Origin: Apoderus coryli
Lineage: Eukaryota > Arthropoda > Insecta > Coleoptera > Attelabidae
Direction: 5' to 3'
Assembly (NCBI GenBank): GCA_911728435.2
Contig: OU452210.1
Coordinates: forward strand, 8,122,001 to 8,186,000
Length of the DNA: 64,000 bases
In this document: one piece after another, positions 34,091-47,009 of the stretch
Position numbering within the stretch: the stretch's first letter is position 1
Layout: every line of letters starts with the position of its first letter
Made by a program: the position numbers and the translations under genes
The notes under the pieces: model-generated
What the model saw: the letters and a program-made list of their open reading frames with translations, nothing else
Told to the model about the DNA's origin: nothing
Databases searched by the model: none

Positions 34091-35650
34091 GGCACAAGGT
34101 TCTGGAGCTAGACACGGTGGTGCCAAACCTACCGATATATCGGTATTTCTAGCGAAATGACGATGAGTACCGTATTATCAAAAAATAATTATTTCTACCG
34201 ATATTGAGATTTTAGGAATCCACAACCTGGTGCGAGATATTATTATGTTCCATATGACATTTTTTAGCATTTGCAACAGTTATTTCGGAAATTACTTTCG
34301 CGTGACGTCGCTTGAACCTTGAACATCACTAAGGAGATTTATTGCCAATAATGAATTCCAAAAAACTGATATTGCGAAATAAGAACTAAAATGAATAATT
34401 TTTCTGACAGAATTTTATTGGAAAGTATCACTTTATTAAAATTTCGTGATGCAGCAATATCGAAGTAATGTTAGTCAAAAAAAAATTCCAAAATTAAATT
34501 ACGTAGGTATCATTGTTTTTATTTTTTATTTTATTATGTTGTTTCACCTTAACTTGCTAGAAATTTCATATGATTAGAGTTTAACTGTTAGGCTTATATC
34601 TTCATAAAAATTGTTTAAAAGAAAGAAATTATTATTTAAATAAATATACCGCTTTAGCATTCAGTTCTTCCGCTTTTATGGTCAGTTCTTCAGACCTCAG
34701 ATGTTCGGCAACACTGTCTGGGCTTCTGGATTGCAGGAGTACTAGGGTAGGGTATATGACAACACTGGGGGCTGGGTATTAATAAAAATAAAAGGTACCA
34801 CACCACTTCCCAATTTGTATTTTTGTATATCGTCTGTGAGTTTAAAAGTTCGATCTCACAAAGTGACAAAAAAACTAGTTTCCTGTTCGTGCCCACTGAC
34901 CTGTTTTTGTCAGTCAATTTACATACCACTTCAAACTATTTTCTATTTTTATTTTTTAACCAACGATCAGCAGTGATAGGTGGCAAACAATGTAAGTAGA
35001 ACTGATATTTTTTTTAAATTATCTAATATGATTTAATTTATTTCAGTATGAGATTAAGTAGTAAGAAAATTTCCACAAATCATTAATATAATCCTTTAAT
35101 AGGTATTTTGTGTACAATACAAAGTATACATATTATGATATGTATAGTATGTCAGTTTTGTTTACTCTCTGTCTGCTCATCTGATACTGTTATCTGTGAC
35201 CCTCTAGAGGTTAATTGACCCCAAAAAACATTATAAAATGATAAATTTAATGTGAATATAATTCAGTCTCATTTTCTGTTTCGTGTTGGTTGTAGTGTGT
35301 TGAATTGCTAGTTTCTTTGTTTGAATTGAAATTTCACTCATACTTTTATTTTGTAATTATTTAAAGTGATTGTTTTTAGTTCATCCAATCTGGCAGCCAA
35401 GACAGGAATGCTTAGAACTACTAAGGACTGTTTAGGATTACGTCTTCGTATCAATTCCCTTCATCAGACTTGGAAGTGGTTGCACCAAACAATCTCCCTT
35501 CACGAATATTTAATTGCTTTGATTTCAACGTCTAAAAACGCTTGTTCTAAACACTTTTTAACACATTGAGGTGTCAGCCAGGCACAACAACAGCAAGACT
35601 TAGTATTATATTATTTTTAAAGTGAATAGACTGACTAATTAACATAAAAA
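34091..35650. other. Intergenic DNA upstream of LIPT1-type gene
   Basis: Includes a block with ACCGATATATCGGT at 34130-34145. Short frames at 34690-34929 and 35366-35569 are not recognisable. The LIPT1 promoter must lie at its right end, but I see no TATA box. Confidence 0.45.
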
Positions 35651-38600
35651 ATGGCACTAGTGCAAAATTCTTACAGAAGGGTTGCTCCTCTTATTTCGCG
35701 ACTCTCCGTACGTTTTTATTCATCAGAAAAGACTGTAAGTGAAAAAGACATTAAAAAAACAGTGTTTATATCACAATCTAAAGATGTTTACACCAATTTG
35801 GCTATAGAAGAATGGATCCATCGTAATTACGACTTTACAAATCATCATATTTTGATGATTTCACAAAATGATCCCTGCGTTGTCATCGGTTATAACCAAA
35901 ATCCATGGATTGAAGCCAATCACAATGAATTGTCGAATATCACTGAGAAAGGTGTTCCAGTGGCTAGAAGAGCCAGTGGAGGAGGAGCAATGTTCCATGA
36001 CAATGGAAATCTAAATTTAACGTTTTTCACTACAAACGAACGACTTAACCAGAACTACAATATGCATCTGATTACCAGAGGTATTTTTAGAGATTTTGGT
36101 CTGAAGGTTCACGTTTCACCAAATGAACTATATATCAGGAATAAAAAGGTATCCTTTTTGCAATAAAAATTATTTCAGTAAGTATCTTATAATAAAAAAT
36201 CGACTTTTTTGCAATGAAAAAAAAAAGACCCTCGTTTGTTTTACAAAAAAGAAAAAATCTAATTCTGTATCTAATAAAGTAAAATAAACAATTATATGTA
36301 TGCAGGGCGAAGTCTAGCCGAGGCTACTCTTACTTGGCCCAACAGTTAAATATTAGTAGAGTTTTTATTATGTTAATCATTGTATTTCGTCGTTTTTTGA
36401 TGACATAGGTATACATATAGTAACAGGCGTTATCCTTCAACGCACGGTTAACAATTTGTTAAGTGAGAAATTAACCTAAAAAATCATTCATAGCTAATGA
36501 TAGGTTTAATAGTTTGTTGAATTGTATAAAATAAAAATACAAAACGAAAATACCAAAAAAAAATAGTGTGCAAAATAAACACAAATAGAAATGAATCAAC
36601 CATTTAGATAAAAAATTACTGTACATTTGGAAATTGGAAAATTATGGAGTAACCATTATGGCTAAGTTATGTAGTTCTACAGTAACGGGTAGTCCTAGCA
36701 TTTTAAAGTATTTTTATATTTTATATACCTAGCAAGTAAAGTATGTGCGACCTTAAAGTTTTCTTAGAGATTGGTAGTTACCATAAGTTATAATTTAAAC
36801 TTAAAGTTACTATTCAACAACAATTATTGTGACTTGTCTTAAATGGCACGGGTCAAGGGGCACATTGATTCGATTCTCTTTACAAACATGTTAAAAATTT
36901 CCTGTTGAAACTGATAAAACAAATTGTTGTTTATTTAATTTCATAAATAAACAACACATCTTCCGGAGAATTAAACTACAAAATAGGCTTTTGTTTTGTT
37001 TGTAAATTATATATAATAAATATAAAACTTACTTCTGTCGATTTTTTTCACCAACACATTTTTTACATTTTAATCAAATATGTAATAAAAGGACATGTTT
37101 GTAATGAGAACCCAATTTGGTATCTTTAAAATGTGCCATTGGTTCCCCCGTGCCATTTAAGGTTTTGGAAGGTGTTGCCACCCCGTGTAGGGTTATGAAT
37201 ATATATGAATGAATCTATATTTAAAAAATGACCACCTTGGAAACAAAATCGACGTCGTCCAGGGTTTTCTCAACAAAAAAAAAGCTTAACCTCTCATCTT
37301 CAGTGGTTTTTCCTGCTATATTATAATTTAAACTTAATCCGTGTAAACTTCAATTACAGGAATTTTATGATAGTATTGACCTCAAATTTACTTTGCGGAA
37401 GCAAATGTAACACATGGAAACTAAATTATTTAATGTTCATTCCTAAATTGTTATTTATTTCTTTTTGTTTATCAATTAATGATTTTTTTTAATTGATTGA
37501 GTGTTATTATGAAAATCATTAAAATTGATAAATAAAAATAAATAATCAATTAAGAATGAATATCAAATAATTTAAGATTGATTTTTTTTTCTTAATATAA
37601 CTTTCACTTCCTTTGAATTTGAGGTCAGTATTGTCATAAGATTCTTGCACTCGTCGTTAGAAGTTAACACTTATTACGTTGACATTTTATAACAGTTTTA
37701 ATACCCCTGAACATCAGAGCTTAAGCCCTGGAAAAAGGTGTAGTTATGATTGGTAGTTTTAACTTTTTATTGCAATAATGGTTGAGCTATTTCTTGCTTG
37801 TTTACATTTCACTCTCTACTCTTTTATGTCAAAATCAATTTAATTTCCACAATAATATTATTTATTTATATTCAGGTTACTGGAGGTGTATAGTTTAGTT
37901 TATGTAGCTAATTAATGATTTCTTCAATTTACTATAATTTAATTTCCTTAACAATTTGTATAGAAAGTTTGTGACACTGCCAGCAAGGTGGGTTCAATGA
38001 ACTCTTATCACAACTGTAATTTATTGATCAATGCTAACAAGGTCGACTTAAACTTAGCACTTCAAGACCATGAGGTAAGTAACCATGTTGGAATATAATG
38101 TTAAAAAATCCAAAGAAATTACAATAATATTACAAAGATGTAAGCTAAAAATATGTTGTCAATTTTCTGAATTCTGAAACATTATTATTATTATGGATAG
38201 TAATTATAACGATCATAAAATACATCATCTGGAGACCTCCCGAACATAAGTCCCTATTGAAGTTCCCATTCTCCCTTCTGGAGATTCTATATCCATTGCG
38301 GGATTTTATCTACCTCAAATATTTGGTATTCCGAGTATTATACTGCAAAACTTCTTTTAGTTTGGAATGGAAATTATAAGTGAAATTAAACATTGTCTAG
38401 GCTGACGACTTCAGTGACTAGTCATTGGTGTTGTGCCAATGAAGTACATTCTATTGTTATGAATATGATTATACTGGTTCTCCTAATGCTTTGCCTGCAC
38501 GAATCGTTTGTTATCGATAGTCTTAACGAAAAATCGAACATTTGTCGCATCTGATCTGAATCAGCGGAAATTTTAAGTCATCATTCAATCTAACAGTTAC

Positions 38601-40266
38601 CTGTTTCATAAATTTGTCACCGGCATTATTTAGTTGTTTCTGTATTTCTAATTAATCATTATAAACGATAATCTCATTTTATCATGATGGGATGTTCCCT
38701 CATTTTGTACAGTTTATATTTGAGATTTATATTTTCATTCGTTCTATCTATATGCTACGTTGGCAATAGGCTTTACTCGTTCCTCATCATTACAATATGC
38801 AAATATGATTTTAGATGTTTCCGTTGGGTTACGTTGAAAATAAACCACACTACATCTCTAAAACCATTGACTCTAGTTTTATTCCTCTAATAGAACTTCG
38901 TTTTGTTTGAAATTTATTGGGAGCCTTATCCCGGGTATCATACTTCCAAAACTTGTTACCATCCACATTCTTAATTATAATAAACTACGTTTTATAATAA
39001 AGTAATTTTCTAATATAATTTTTCTATAAAAGGTGAATATAAAGACCAAAGCAGAGAAATCTACGAAATCAACTTTGATGAATCTGCGCGAAGAAATACC
39101 AAAAATAACGGTAGCAAAAGCTACGAAGGCTATAGGTTTGGAATTTTTGAGAACTCGAGCTTTAACACTGGTTGACGGTGGAATGGAATTAGCAAAACAA
39201 CAGAAAGGATTCCAACTTATCAATCCAACGGAATCATGGTTTCCAGGTACTTTAAATTGAATTATATAATGGTTAATTAGAAATTAACATTTTTTAAACT
39301 TAACAGAGTAAATATTTCTCATGAATTAATCTGCAATAACAATTGTATAATTGAAAGAAAAATAAATAAATATAACTATATTGCGGTTAATACAAATGAA
39401 GTGAGTAAGTGATAATGTGGCAGGGCTGACGACAGTAGAATGTTAATAAACTTCGAGCTTCAAAACTCTATTTATATTAATTTGTGCCAAAAATATTCGT
39501 TTAAAAAGTATCATAATTTTATGATATGAAGTATTTTTGGAAGTAAAAATAAAACCATTATCTAAAGTAAAAATAAATCCTTATCTATGAACAATCGTAA
39601 CTTTACTGTCTGTAAAAATAATCAGAAGCACTAAAAAAATATTGTTTACTTTAGCTATCACGTGAACGCTTCATTGTTATTAGTGTTTATAAAACAGATC
39701 AAATGTATATAATTGTGATATATTTACATTTTTTCACATAAACTAGGTTATTTCATTTCTTAATAAATTAGTCTCTTTATTGGTACCATATGATTTTAAA
39801 ATAAATAAGATATTTTAAAACATTTCTACGCGTGTATATTTCTTATCATTTATAAATAATATTCTATTGTTTATATTTATTATTTAATATTTGTTTATTT
39901 GCAGGTCTAGACGAATTGCGTACAAAATATCAAAGTTGGAACTGGTGTTATGGTAAGACTCCGAAATTTCGTATTACCAGATCGTTTACTGTACCAGAGC
40001 GCTTATTAGAGGGTGATACAGGCACATCCGACTTACAAATAACTATGGTTGTTAAAGAGGGTAAAATTCACAACATAAATCTTTTCGTTCCACCCGGCTT
40101 CTCACCATGTGGTTTTACTGGTGAAGCCACTGTTATGACTACGTTAAAAGGTCAAAAATTCTCTCAAGAATCTATTGATAAGCTTGATGTGTCTCTAAAT
40201 AATTTGGTTGATGAGAAAGAGCGGTTTGTCACGGAATGTCTCAAACAAGTAGTTACTTGTGTATAA
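35651..40266 (+). CDS. LIPT1: Mitochondrial lipoyltransferase, LIPT1 type, four exons
   Basis: Moves lipoyl groups onto the E2 subunits of mitochondrial 2-oxoacid dehydrogenases. Exons: 35651..36148, 37964..38074, 39033..39246, 39905..40266; all frames agree and give 394 residues plus TAA. The N-terminus (MALVQNSYRRVAPLISRL ... RFYSSE) looks like a mitochondrial targeting peptide. The BPL/LplA fold shows VVIGYNQNPW (about 77-86) and the ligand-binding RRASGGGAMFHD (106-117). The second exon opens with KVCDTASKVG, where relatives usually have a K-(I/V)-S-G-(T/S)-A motif, so serine and glycine are both replaced. The C-terminal exon (WNWCYGKTPKF) matches the accessory domain. Introns contain a fold-back element and a LINE tail. 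The identification is firm; activity is uncertain because of the motif change. Confidence 0.93.
36225..36365 (-). repeat. LINE/SINE-type 3' tail in LIPT1 intron 1
   Basis: On the minus strand it reads GGCTAGACTTCGCCC followed by an AT-rich end. The block is shared with 31292-31306 and, less closely, with 10020-10170. Confidence 0.5.
37361..37643. repeat. Fold-back element of about 280 bases
   Basis: The two halves are inverted copies along almost their whole length. The outer ends TTATGATAGTATTGACCTC and GAGGTCAGTATTGTCATAA pair, as do AAATTATTTAATGTTCATTC with its partner near 37550-37575, and TTATCAATT near the centre. The loop is only some 15-20 bases. Transcribed in the LIPT1 pre-mRNA, it would form a long hairpin. 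It is probably a MITE. Confidence 0.8.
38075..39032 (+). other. Intron 2 of LIPT1-type gene
   Basis: AT-rich. A short open frame at 38684-38890 resembles nothing known. No repeat is recognised. Confidence 0.5.
39247..39904 (+). other. Intron 3 of LIPT1-type gene
   Basis: AT-rich intron bounded by GGTACT and TTTGCAG. I see nothing else in it. Confidence 0.55.
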
Positions 40267-40377
40267 GAGAAATATATTGAAATATAGATCATAAAAACCA
40301 ATATCAAAATTCTAGAATTATACGGAATGTTGTGATTTGTTGCTTCTTTTGGGTAATGTAAACTGTTCTAGCTTCTC

Positions 40378-40383
40378 AATAAA
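40378..40383 (+). terminator. Poly(A) signal of LIPT1-type gene
   Basis: AATAAA 112 bases after the stop codon. Another AATAAA lies at about 40728. Confidence 0.55.
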
Positions 40384-41759
40384 TAATATTGTTGATTAAA
40401 AGCACCAGATTGCAATTTTTTAAGTACAATTTATATGAAAGAATTTCATGTTGCTTGCAAAAACAGGATAAATTTTTTACATGGTTTCCTTGAACCTTAC
40501 TTCAATAATCTAATCTTGGATGGATGCTGAGGCAGAAAATAAACAATAATTATAATATCTAAAATATTGTTAATAATGAATCCATTTTGAATAAATAACC
40601 TGAAGAAGAGACTTTCGCAACATCATAGTGTGTGGACGTGTTGAGTTTTTTTTGTGCTTTTTGGTGTGGGTTTTATAATGTATCATTGTACTTACATGTT
40701 TTATGTGTGTCAAAAATTGTAACAAACAATAAAAGAAATTCTACTTAGTCGGTGTTGTACGCGTTCATTCATTTTTACTTTTAATATGATATCTAAAATT
40801 AAAATGCTTTTTTAAATTAATTTTTTGAAACCTAAGCCCAAGAATGTAACTAAAGTATAAAGTTTCAATAACACACAAAGAAGAAATTTCTTATTATAAT
40901 TTTCAATTTAGAAAAATGGAAACAAGTTTTCACCACGTTAACTCTTTTTGAGTATGTTTTTGAGGGCTTTAACTTGATTTTAGTATTTAGGTATATTTAA
41001 TCAAAATATTACGTTTTAAATTAGTTGCCTTTTGGAAATTTCATTCTTTTGTTTATCTATATTAACCCCAAAGTCGTAAATTAATTTTTACCATACATTT
41101 TTGCTTTGTAGGGATGAAAATTACTACTTTTTATGTTATATTTTACTATTTTATGATCTTGATTTACCTGCCCACGAATTAAATAATGTGAACAAAAGTA
41201 CAAAGTTGAAAAATGTTATTACACAATAATAGATTTATATTAATTATATTTAGCACATAATATTTCGTTTTACTTATCACTAGTGCTGTATGATTTATTA
41301 TATATTATTTAGTTATTATTTATTTAGATTTTAAGTTTTAAGCTGCTTTTATTGGCAGTTAACAAGAATTAATCATATCATTTTTATGTATAATTTTGTT
41401 CCAATTGTAATTATTGGTTTTTTATGCATGTTAATTCATATTTTTAAATTTTGTTTTAATCTATCCTTTTTTATAATATGGTTTTGGGGTTGTTGTGCCG
41501 CTTATAATCGATAATGTGTATTAATATAGTTAGCTTATAGTATATTTTATAATTAAAAACATTGATTTCTATAAATGGTGTTATTTATTTGTACTATGTA
41601 CCGAAGAAAGAAAGTTAATGCAACACAGGTTGTCAAAAATAAAGTGATAAAGATTTCCTCCTCTTCGGTGATCACTCAAAATCTGTTTTTAGATAATATA
41701 ATTTAACGGAGACTATGAAAACTTTTATTAAATATAACTTTTTTTGTTTCTAAGAGTTT

Positions 41760-42200
41760 TTTCACACGGTCAGTATTTGTCCGTCCGATTTTTCGTCCGT
41801 CAGCCGGACAAGTAGCATGGGTCCTTTCACACCTTCCGAACACGGGTTAATCTCCATCCGGACAAACAAAATGCCCGGATGTACCCGCTAGAACTCACGG
41901 AGCTCGGACTATAAACGCGTTTACATGATCTTCATCGTTCGACTGCTCTAGATATTGTGTTATTTATATAATTTAGTAGTATGTAATCTGTTGTTGAGGG
42001 TGTGTTTATTCTGGAGAGTAGCTGCGCGAATTTGAACATGTCGAAAGAAGCAGAATAATATATTCTGAACGGTTTAATTCAAGATGTTGCCGACTTTTTA
42101 ACAACAAAGCGAACACAGGTTTCCTGGACCTACTGTCCATCGTAAAAAAGAGTAGTACACCCCGTAGTAGTCAGCGGCAAACTGAACTAGTAGTAGAAGC
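41760..42200 (+). other. GC-richer patch, probable DNA-transposon relic
   Basis: Starts with TTTCACACGGTCAGTATTTG and CCGTCCG-type repeats (41770-41890). Near 42030 is a short frame starting ATGTCGAAAGAAGCAG that soon hits a stop. The style recalls non-coding ends of PIF/Harbinger-like elements, but no transposase motif is present, so this remains a guess. Confidence 0.25.
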
Positions 42201-42280
42201 ACCATGAGGTACGGATCTTGGAAAAAATTCCAAAGTTTTTTACAGAATTCTACATAAAAAATGTGAAAAAGATTTAGTAT

Positions 42281-42419
42281 ATCCCTTCCATAGGTTTTCC
42301 TAGAAATTAGTAAAATCGTAAAGCTGTTTCTTTAATGTCTGTTTTGGTCTGGGTTTGTGAATCCCTTCTAGGCTTTCCTAGAAATTAGTAAAATCGTAAA
42401 GCTGTTTCTTTAATGTCTG
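42281..42419 (+). repeat. Tandem duplication, period about 80 bases
   Basis: ATCCCTTC begins both 42281 and 42361. The unit's 43-base 3' portion, starting CCTAGAAATTAG and ending TTTAATGTCTG, is identical in both copies; the spacer differs. Confidence 0.85.
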
Positions 42420-43527
42420 ATCGATTTCAATTGATCGCTTACGGCATTTGCAGTCTGGACTCCATATTCAATGCAAAATTAAACGAATCTTTAGGGAATC
42501 GACGCAGTCCTGCAATGCAGGACAGTCGTTTAAACTATTTATAGCAGTAAATATGTTCAGATCTTTAGCAAATATTAATTTGGAACAATTTGTCAAGGGT
42601 CATTAAAAAAAAACAATATCCTAGTCTTCAAATTTGAGCCCTGATGAATTCTACACGTGGCTAACTAATTAATGAAATTAACATCACTGTAAGATACAAA
42701 TTGACTTCCATCGTGTAGATATGATTAGATCAAAAGGACCGACTTAAAACCAGATTAGGAAGTTTTTTAATTAAATTGAAATTTATAATATTGAACGACG
42801 GTACTAAAATATGTGTAAATGAGTTTGCCAGTGATTGTCCAATCTTTCAGATGGAAACCGTCAAAATTGCTAGATTTGTCATACATGATCATTGCGTAAT
42901 AAATCCATGCTGATATGCCACTAACTGTGTCTTAGGAGAATATATAAAGCCGCTTTGAAAAAATTACAGATGTATATTGACTTAGTTGAACTAATATGAC
43001 ATGAGTAGTTTCTATGAGATCTATCCAAAAAGAAGACATTTCTTTTTAAAATGGATTCCAGTACAAATAAACAGTAAAATTATTTTCCAAATGAAAGATC
43101 TTAAAAAACATTAATAACAATAAACGAATATGTTTTTTTGAACAAATGATTCTCAGGAAATGGTTGCAGAAATATACAAATTTGAACGGATGCCATATGA
43201 AAAATGTTATTTTATTTTGTAAAAATGTTTTATATATACAATATATATATACTATTTATTTATATTTATATTGTTACCTAGCGCTTGATATATTTTGTTG
43301 CATAGTATTTTAGTACTACATCAAAACATGATCAAAGTTCACTGGAAAATTCCTCTGAACATTTGTGATACATTTGTAATACTTTAAGATGAACCATTTT
43401 TTTTTAATTAGATAACACATTATCTTATTCCTATCACATTTTGGGAGGCCTAATATTGAATTTACTTGAAATATTAATAACATTGTTTCAATATTAAAAT
43501 AAATAAAATTTATTTATACACCACATA

Positions 43528-44251
43528 AATGTGGAATGCTTTAATTATCCAAACTTTAATAATAAAATAGAAAACACTATCAAATGGTTTACAGATGGCT
43601 CCAAAACTAATAAGGGGACAGGACCAGGAGTATTCGGGTCTGACACTAAATACTCAGAATCAATGGAAATATACCCCGCGTCTTCCAAGCGAAAATTCAC
43701 GCAACCGGAAGTGCGACATTGCGATCCACTCTGATAGCCGGCCGCCTGAGTTCATATATCATCAGCTGGAGGGAATGCTTAAAAGGTCTTAACGAGCTTA
43801 GCAAGAATAACCGAGTTTTTCTTGTTCGGGTACCCGGACATTTTGGTATCAGGGGAAACGAAACCAAAAATTTAGCAAAAAAGGCGGTGTCAACTTCTTT
43901 TGTAGGGTCTTTACCGTTCTGCGGCTTAGGAGAAGTTCAGAATTAAAGAGGAAACATACAGCATACTCTGGTAAAAATCTTCCTTGGCTGGTACACTCAA
44001 GAAATTCCTTGGAAACTTCAATAATGAATCTCGGTAAGAACTGGCTACGTATTAGGAAACACATGGCAAGATTAGGCCTAGAAGAAAGCGACGACTGCAG
44101 ATTCTGTAGGGAGGAGGAAGAAACTCCTGGTCATCTAGTAACAGAATGTGCCGCTATCAGAGGCCAATGCAAGGAACACTTTGGGCATGGAATCGTACGA
44201 GATGGTGTCCCTGAAACCAGCCAAGCTACTCATAAGAGTTCTAGAACTTGA
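43528..44251 (+). mobile_element. LINE fragment: RNase H and C-terminal zinc-finger region, broken
   Basis: Pieces in different frames together resemble the end of a non-LTR retrotransposon polyprotein. WFTDGSKTNKGTG (about 43585-43620) is the RNase H motif with its first aspartate. RVPGHFGIRGNE (43828-43863) is the later H..N..E block. After stops near 43945 and 44020 a frame at 44009-44251 carries CRFCREEEETPGHLVTEC, the C-x2-C-H-C cluster often found after RNase H. Several frame changes make it inactive. It resembles the LINE at 22176-22860 in domain order but not closely in sequence. Ends and duplication were not found. Confidence 0.85.
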
Positions 44252-47009
44252 TGGGGAGCTGTAACTTGAAGACACACAAGTAACTGAATACAGGGGGAGC
44301 CAATAGACCATCAGGTCGCCGAGTATCAGAATCTTACTCGGTTCCAATCTCACAGTTCGAGAACCCACATAACTTGAAGTTTTGTCCTTTGATCCTTTGG
44401 TTTGAGGCTGGAACTTTCATTTCAGAGACGCTAAAGTAGTGGTGACAGGGCGTAGAAGACTTTAAGCGGGTCAATCATTTACAGAAAGATACATTGCAGG
44501 AATATAATATTTATCAGTATGTGTTGGGGTTACTATCTGGAGATTTCAAGGTTTTAACTGCAAAAGAATTGCAATAATATTTTAAATTATATAGGCCACT
44601 ATTAAATATAGTTATAAGCTAATATAATATATTAGCACATGTTTAAGTTTTTAAAAAGTTTACGTATTATAAAAAAGCAAGTCGTTCGGTTTTTTATATT
44701 GATACTGAATATAAATAAACTGTTTGCATTTCTGATTAAGCTATAAGCTAGACATGTTATATGGCATGTATATTTCGGTAACCGTGAGAAAAACGAAAAT
44801 GTCAATTACATTTTTTCTTGTATACATTTAGTGAGTACCAGTAAAATTTGCATGGTTAGTTGGTCCAGTACATACTAAATTTAAATTGAACGTACTCACT
44901 AAAGACGTGTACAGCGTAAAAATGCAATTTCCATTTTTATAATATGCATTGATTATGAAAAAGTACCTACTAGAGTTATAAACTAAAGTACACCTACGGC
45001 TAGATAATAACGTATTTAAATACAAATTCATGCTTGTATTTTATATTAGACGAAAATGTAAATATATTTTAGTATCTAGACATGAAACATATTTTAACTG
45101 TATTATGTGACCAGAATACAGATACATGTGTAGTTTATACTTACCTACACTAAATATTTTTGCCTGAGGAAATGACTCTGCCTGCACTGTTGGATTGGGT
45201 AGGTACTTCATTCTCTCAAACAATTACACATTAGATCCCCTTAGTTGAGTTCTGGAAACGAAAAGGATACAAAAATAGGAGCAACAAACATATCTGCTTA
45301 TATTTATGGCACTTACGTTATTTATTTATTTATCTACTTACAATGCAATAACCAGTTAGTATTAAACCAACAGGTACATAAGAAGAAGTCAAAAGAACAA
45401 CCATCATCCAACAAGAGATATTTTCAAAATGATAAAAAATGAACTAAAATTGGTAGCAGGACAAGCATTGTCCATTCTAGAAGATCTCGAAATGAATGTG
45501 ATGGTTCCATAATTTGTTCTATGAAAGGGAAAATCAAGGAGATAACTCAACCTCAGTGATTTGCATTGGACATGGAATTCAACTTCACAATGTCTCTCGA
45601 CTTTCTACACTCAGCTCATCGTAATTAAGTAGGAAATTATTAGTCTTAAAATCTATGTTTGCTATGTGAGCAATCCTGCTCAATATTTTTGATCTTTGGA
45701 TCCATATTTAAAACATTTCGGTTCCTTGCCTTAGTTTGAGTCTTTATACGTACTTTATTTGTACAAAAATGGTTCGTGGAAGAGCTTTGGCAAAAATAAT
45801 TGTAGAACGTTGTAATTAATAAAATAATTTACTGGCGAAATTACTAACCTTTAGCTCTTAGCTAAACATAGAATATCCTTTAAATTAATTGAGCCTCAAT
45901 TAAATCGAGTGTTGGTTTTTGCTCTAGTTATGAGCATAACAACATTCCCATCTCCAAACAAATTTGCATGATTATGGATATTAAAAGGTAAAATTGTCAA
46001 ACAGCCATGGAGAAATCATACGAGGTAGCTGATTAAGTAAAAGAATAACAAAATATAGGTACACAGTTATTTCTAGCTCTTAAAGGGAAATATAGCGTTA
46101 TTTTTTTCAATTGTCCATGTAATATGCAGTAAATCACCGAATACCATTCCTGATCTGACGCACTCCTGTAACATAAATTCAGACCAAGAAATTCTGTTTT
46201 TCAGACAAAATACAGACGAACATCATCAATGGATGTGAGGCGATGTCAAACAATAGAGTTTTAAGCATCAAGAATTCGACTTATCTAAATGAATATTCGA
46301 TTAAGTAAAATTTCGTTAAAAAATACACTACGATTAAGATCTATGAGGAAAGAACAAACGAGTGCCATACCTCTCATATATAATCAATTTATAACAACTT
46401 TTTAGATTAGTCATCAAACAGATGAGATATATTTCTAATTAAAACGCTTGAGCGTAATACAAAGAAAAATTGAAAGCTAATTCTGCAATAACAGTCCTAA
46501 AATTAGCAAAATATGCCTTCATAAATAACGTTTAATAGGAGTTACTCAGATAAAATTATGACTGAACCAAACAGTAGAAATCCCAGCTCATACTAAAACA
46601 AGAACTTCTATCCCTCTTCTATGTGTGTCAGTGTGATATTGTAATATCCCCATGCCGTTGGCAGGTATATATACATGATTTTTACAACTTGTTGGAATTT
46701 GCTCCTGTTTCTTAAGAAGGGGCACAAGTAAGCTTTTTAAGGGTTAATGGACAAAGAAATTGTGTCAATATCCGCGACTAGTCCAATAAAATTGTGTTGA
46801 ATTAAGGACCATTGCACAGGCTGTCCAAATATCAATTTTATTAAATCAGTATAGTTGTTTATTTATTTATTTCCGTCAAAGCCGTTGTTGCAAAATGAAT
46901 ACAATAAAATTATAAAAACAGGACTAGGGGGAACGTTGAATGAATATGTTTAACAGAAGACAAATGGACGCATTATTACCATTTCATAAAATATAGCACA
47001 CTTACTTAT
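44252..47009. other. Gene-poor AT-rich region
   Basis: No supportable gene. Runs of TTTATTTATTTAT at 45318-45334 and 46858-46872 read on the minus strand as AATAAATAAATA tails and are probably ends of minus-strand retroelements. A short inverted pair lies at 44827-44903. Confidence 0.5.
44827..44903. repeat. Perfect 12-base inverted pair, 53 bases apart
   Basis: TTTAGTGAGTAC at 44827-44838 and GTACTCACTAAA at 44892-44903. It could be the ends of a tiny deletion-derived element or the stem of a hairpin. Confidence 0.6.

Larger units (their letters stand above)
40384..43527. other. Gene-poor AT-rich region
   Basis: No gene can be supported. It contains a GC-richer relic at about 41760-42200 and a tandem duplication at 42281-42419, listed separately. 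Confidence 0.5.

Noticed and set aside
35366..35569. 67-codon frame upstream of LIPT1
   Set aside because: No family resemblance, no splice or poly(A) context, and composition like its surroundings.
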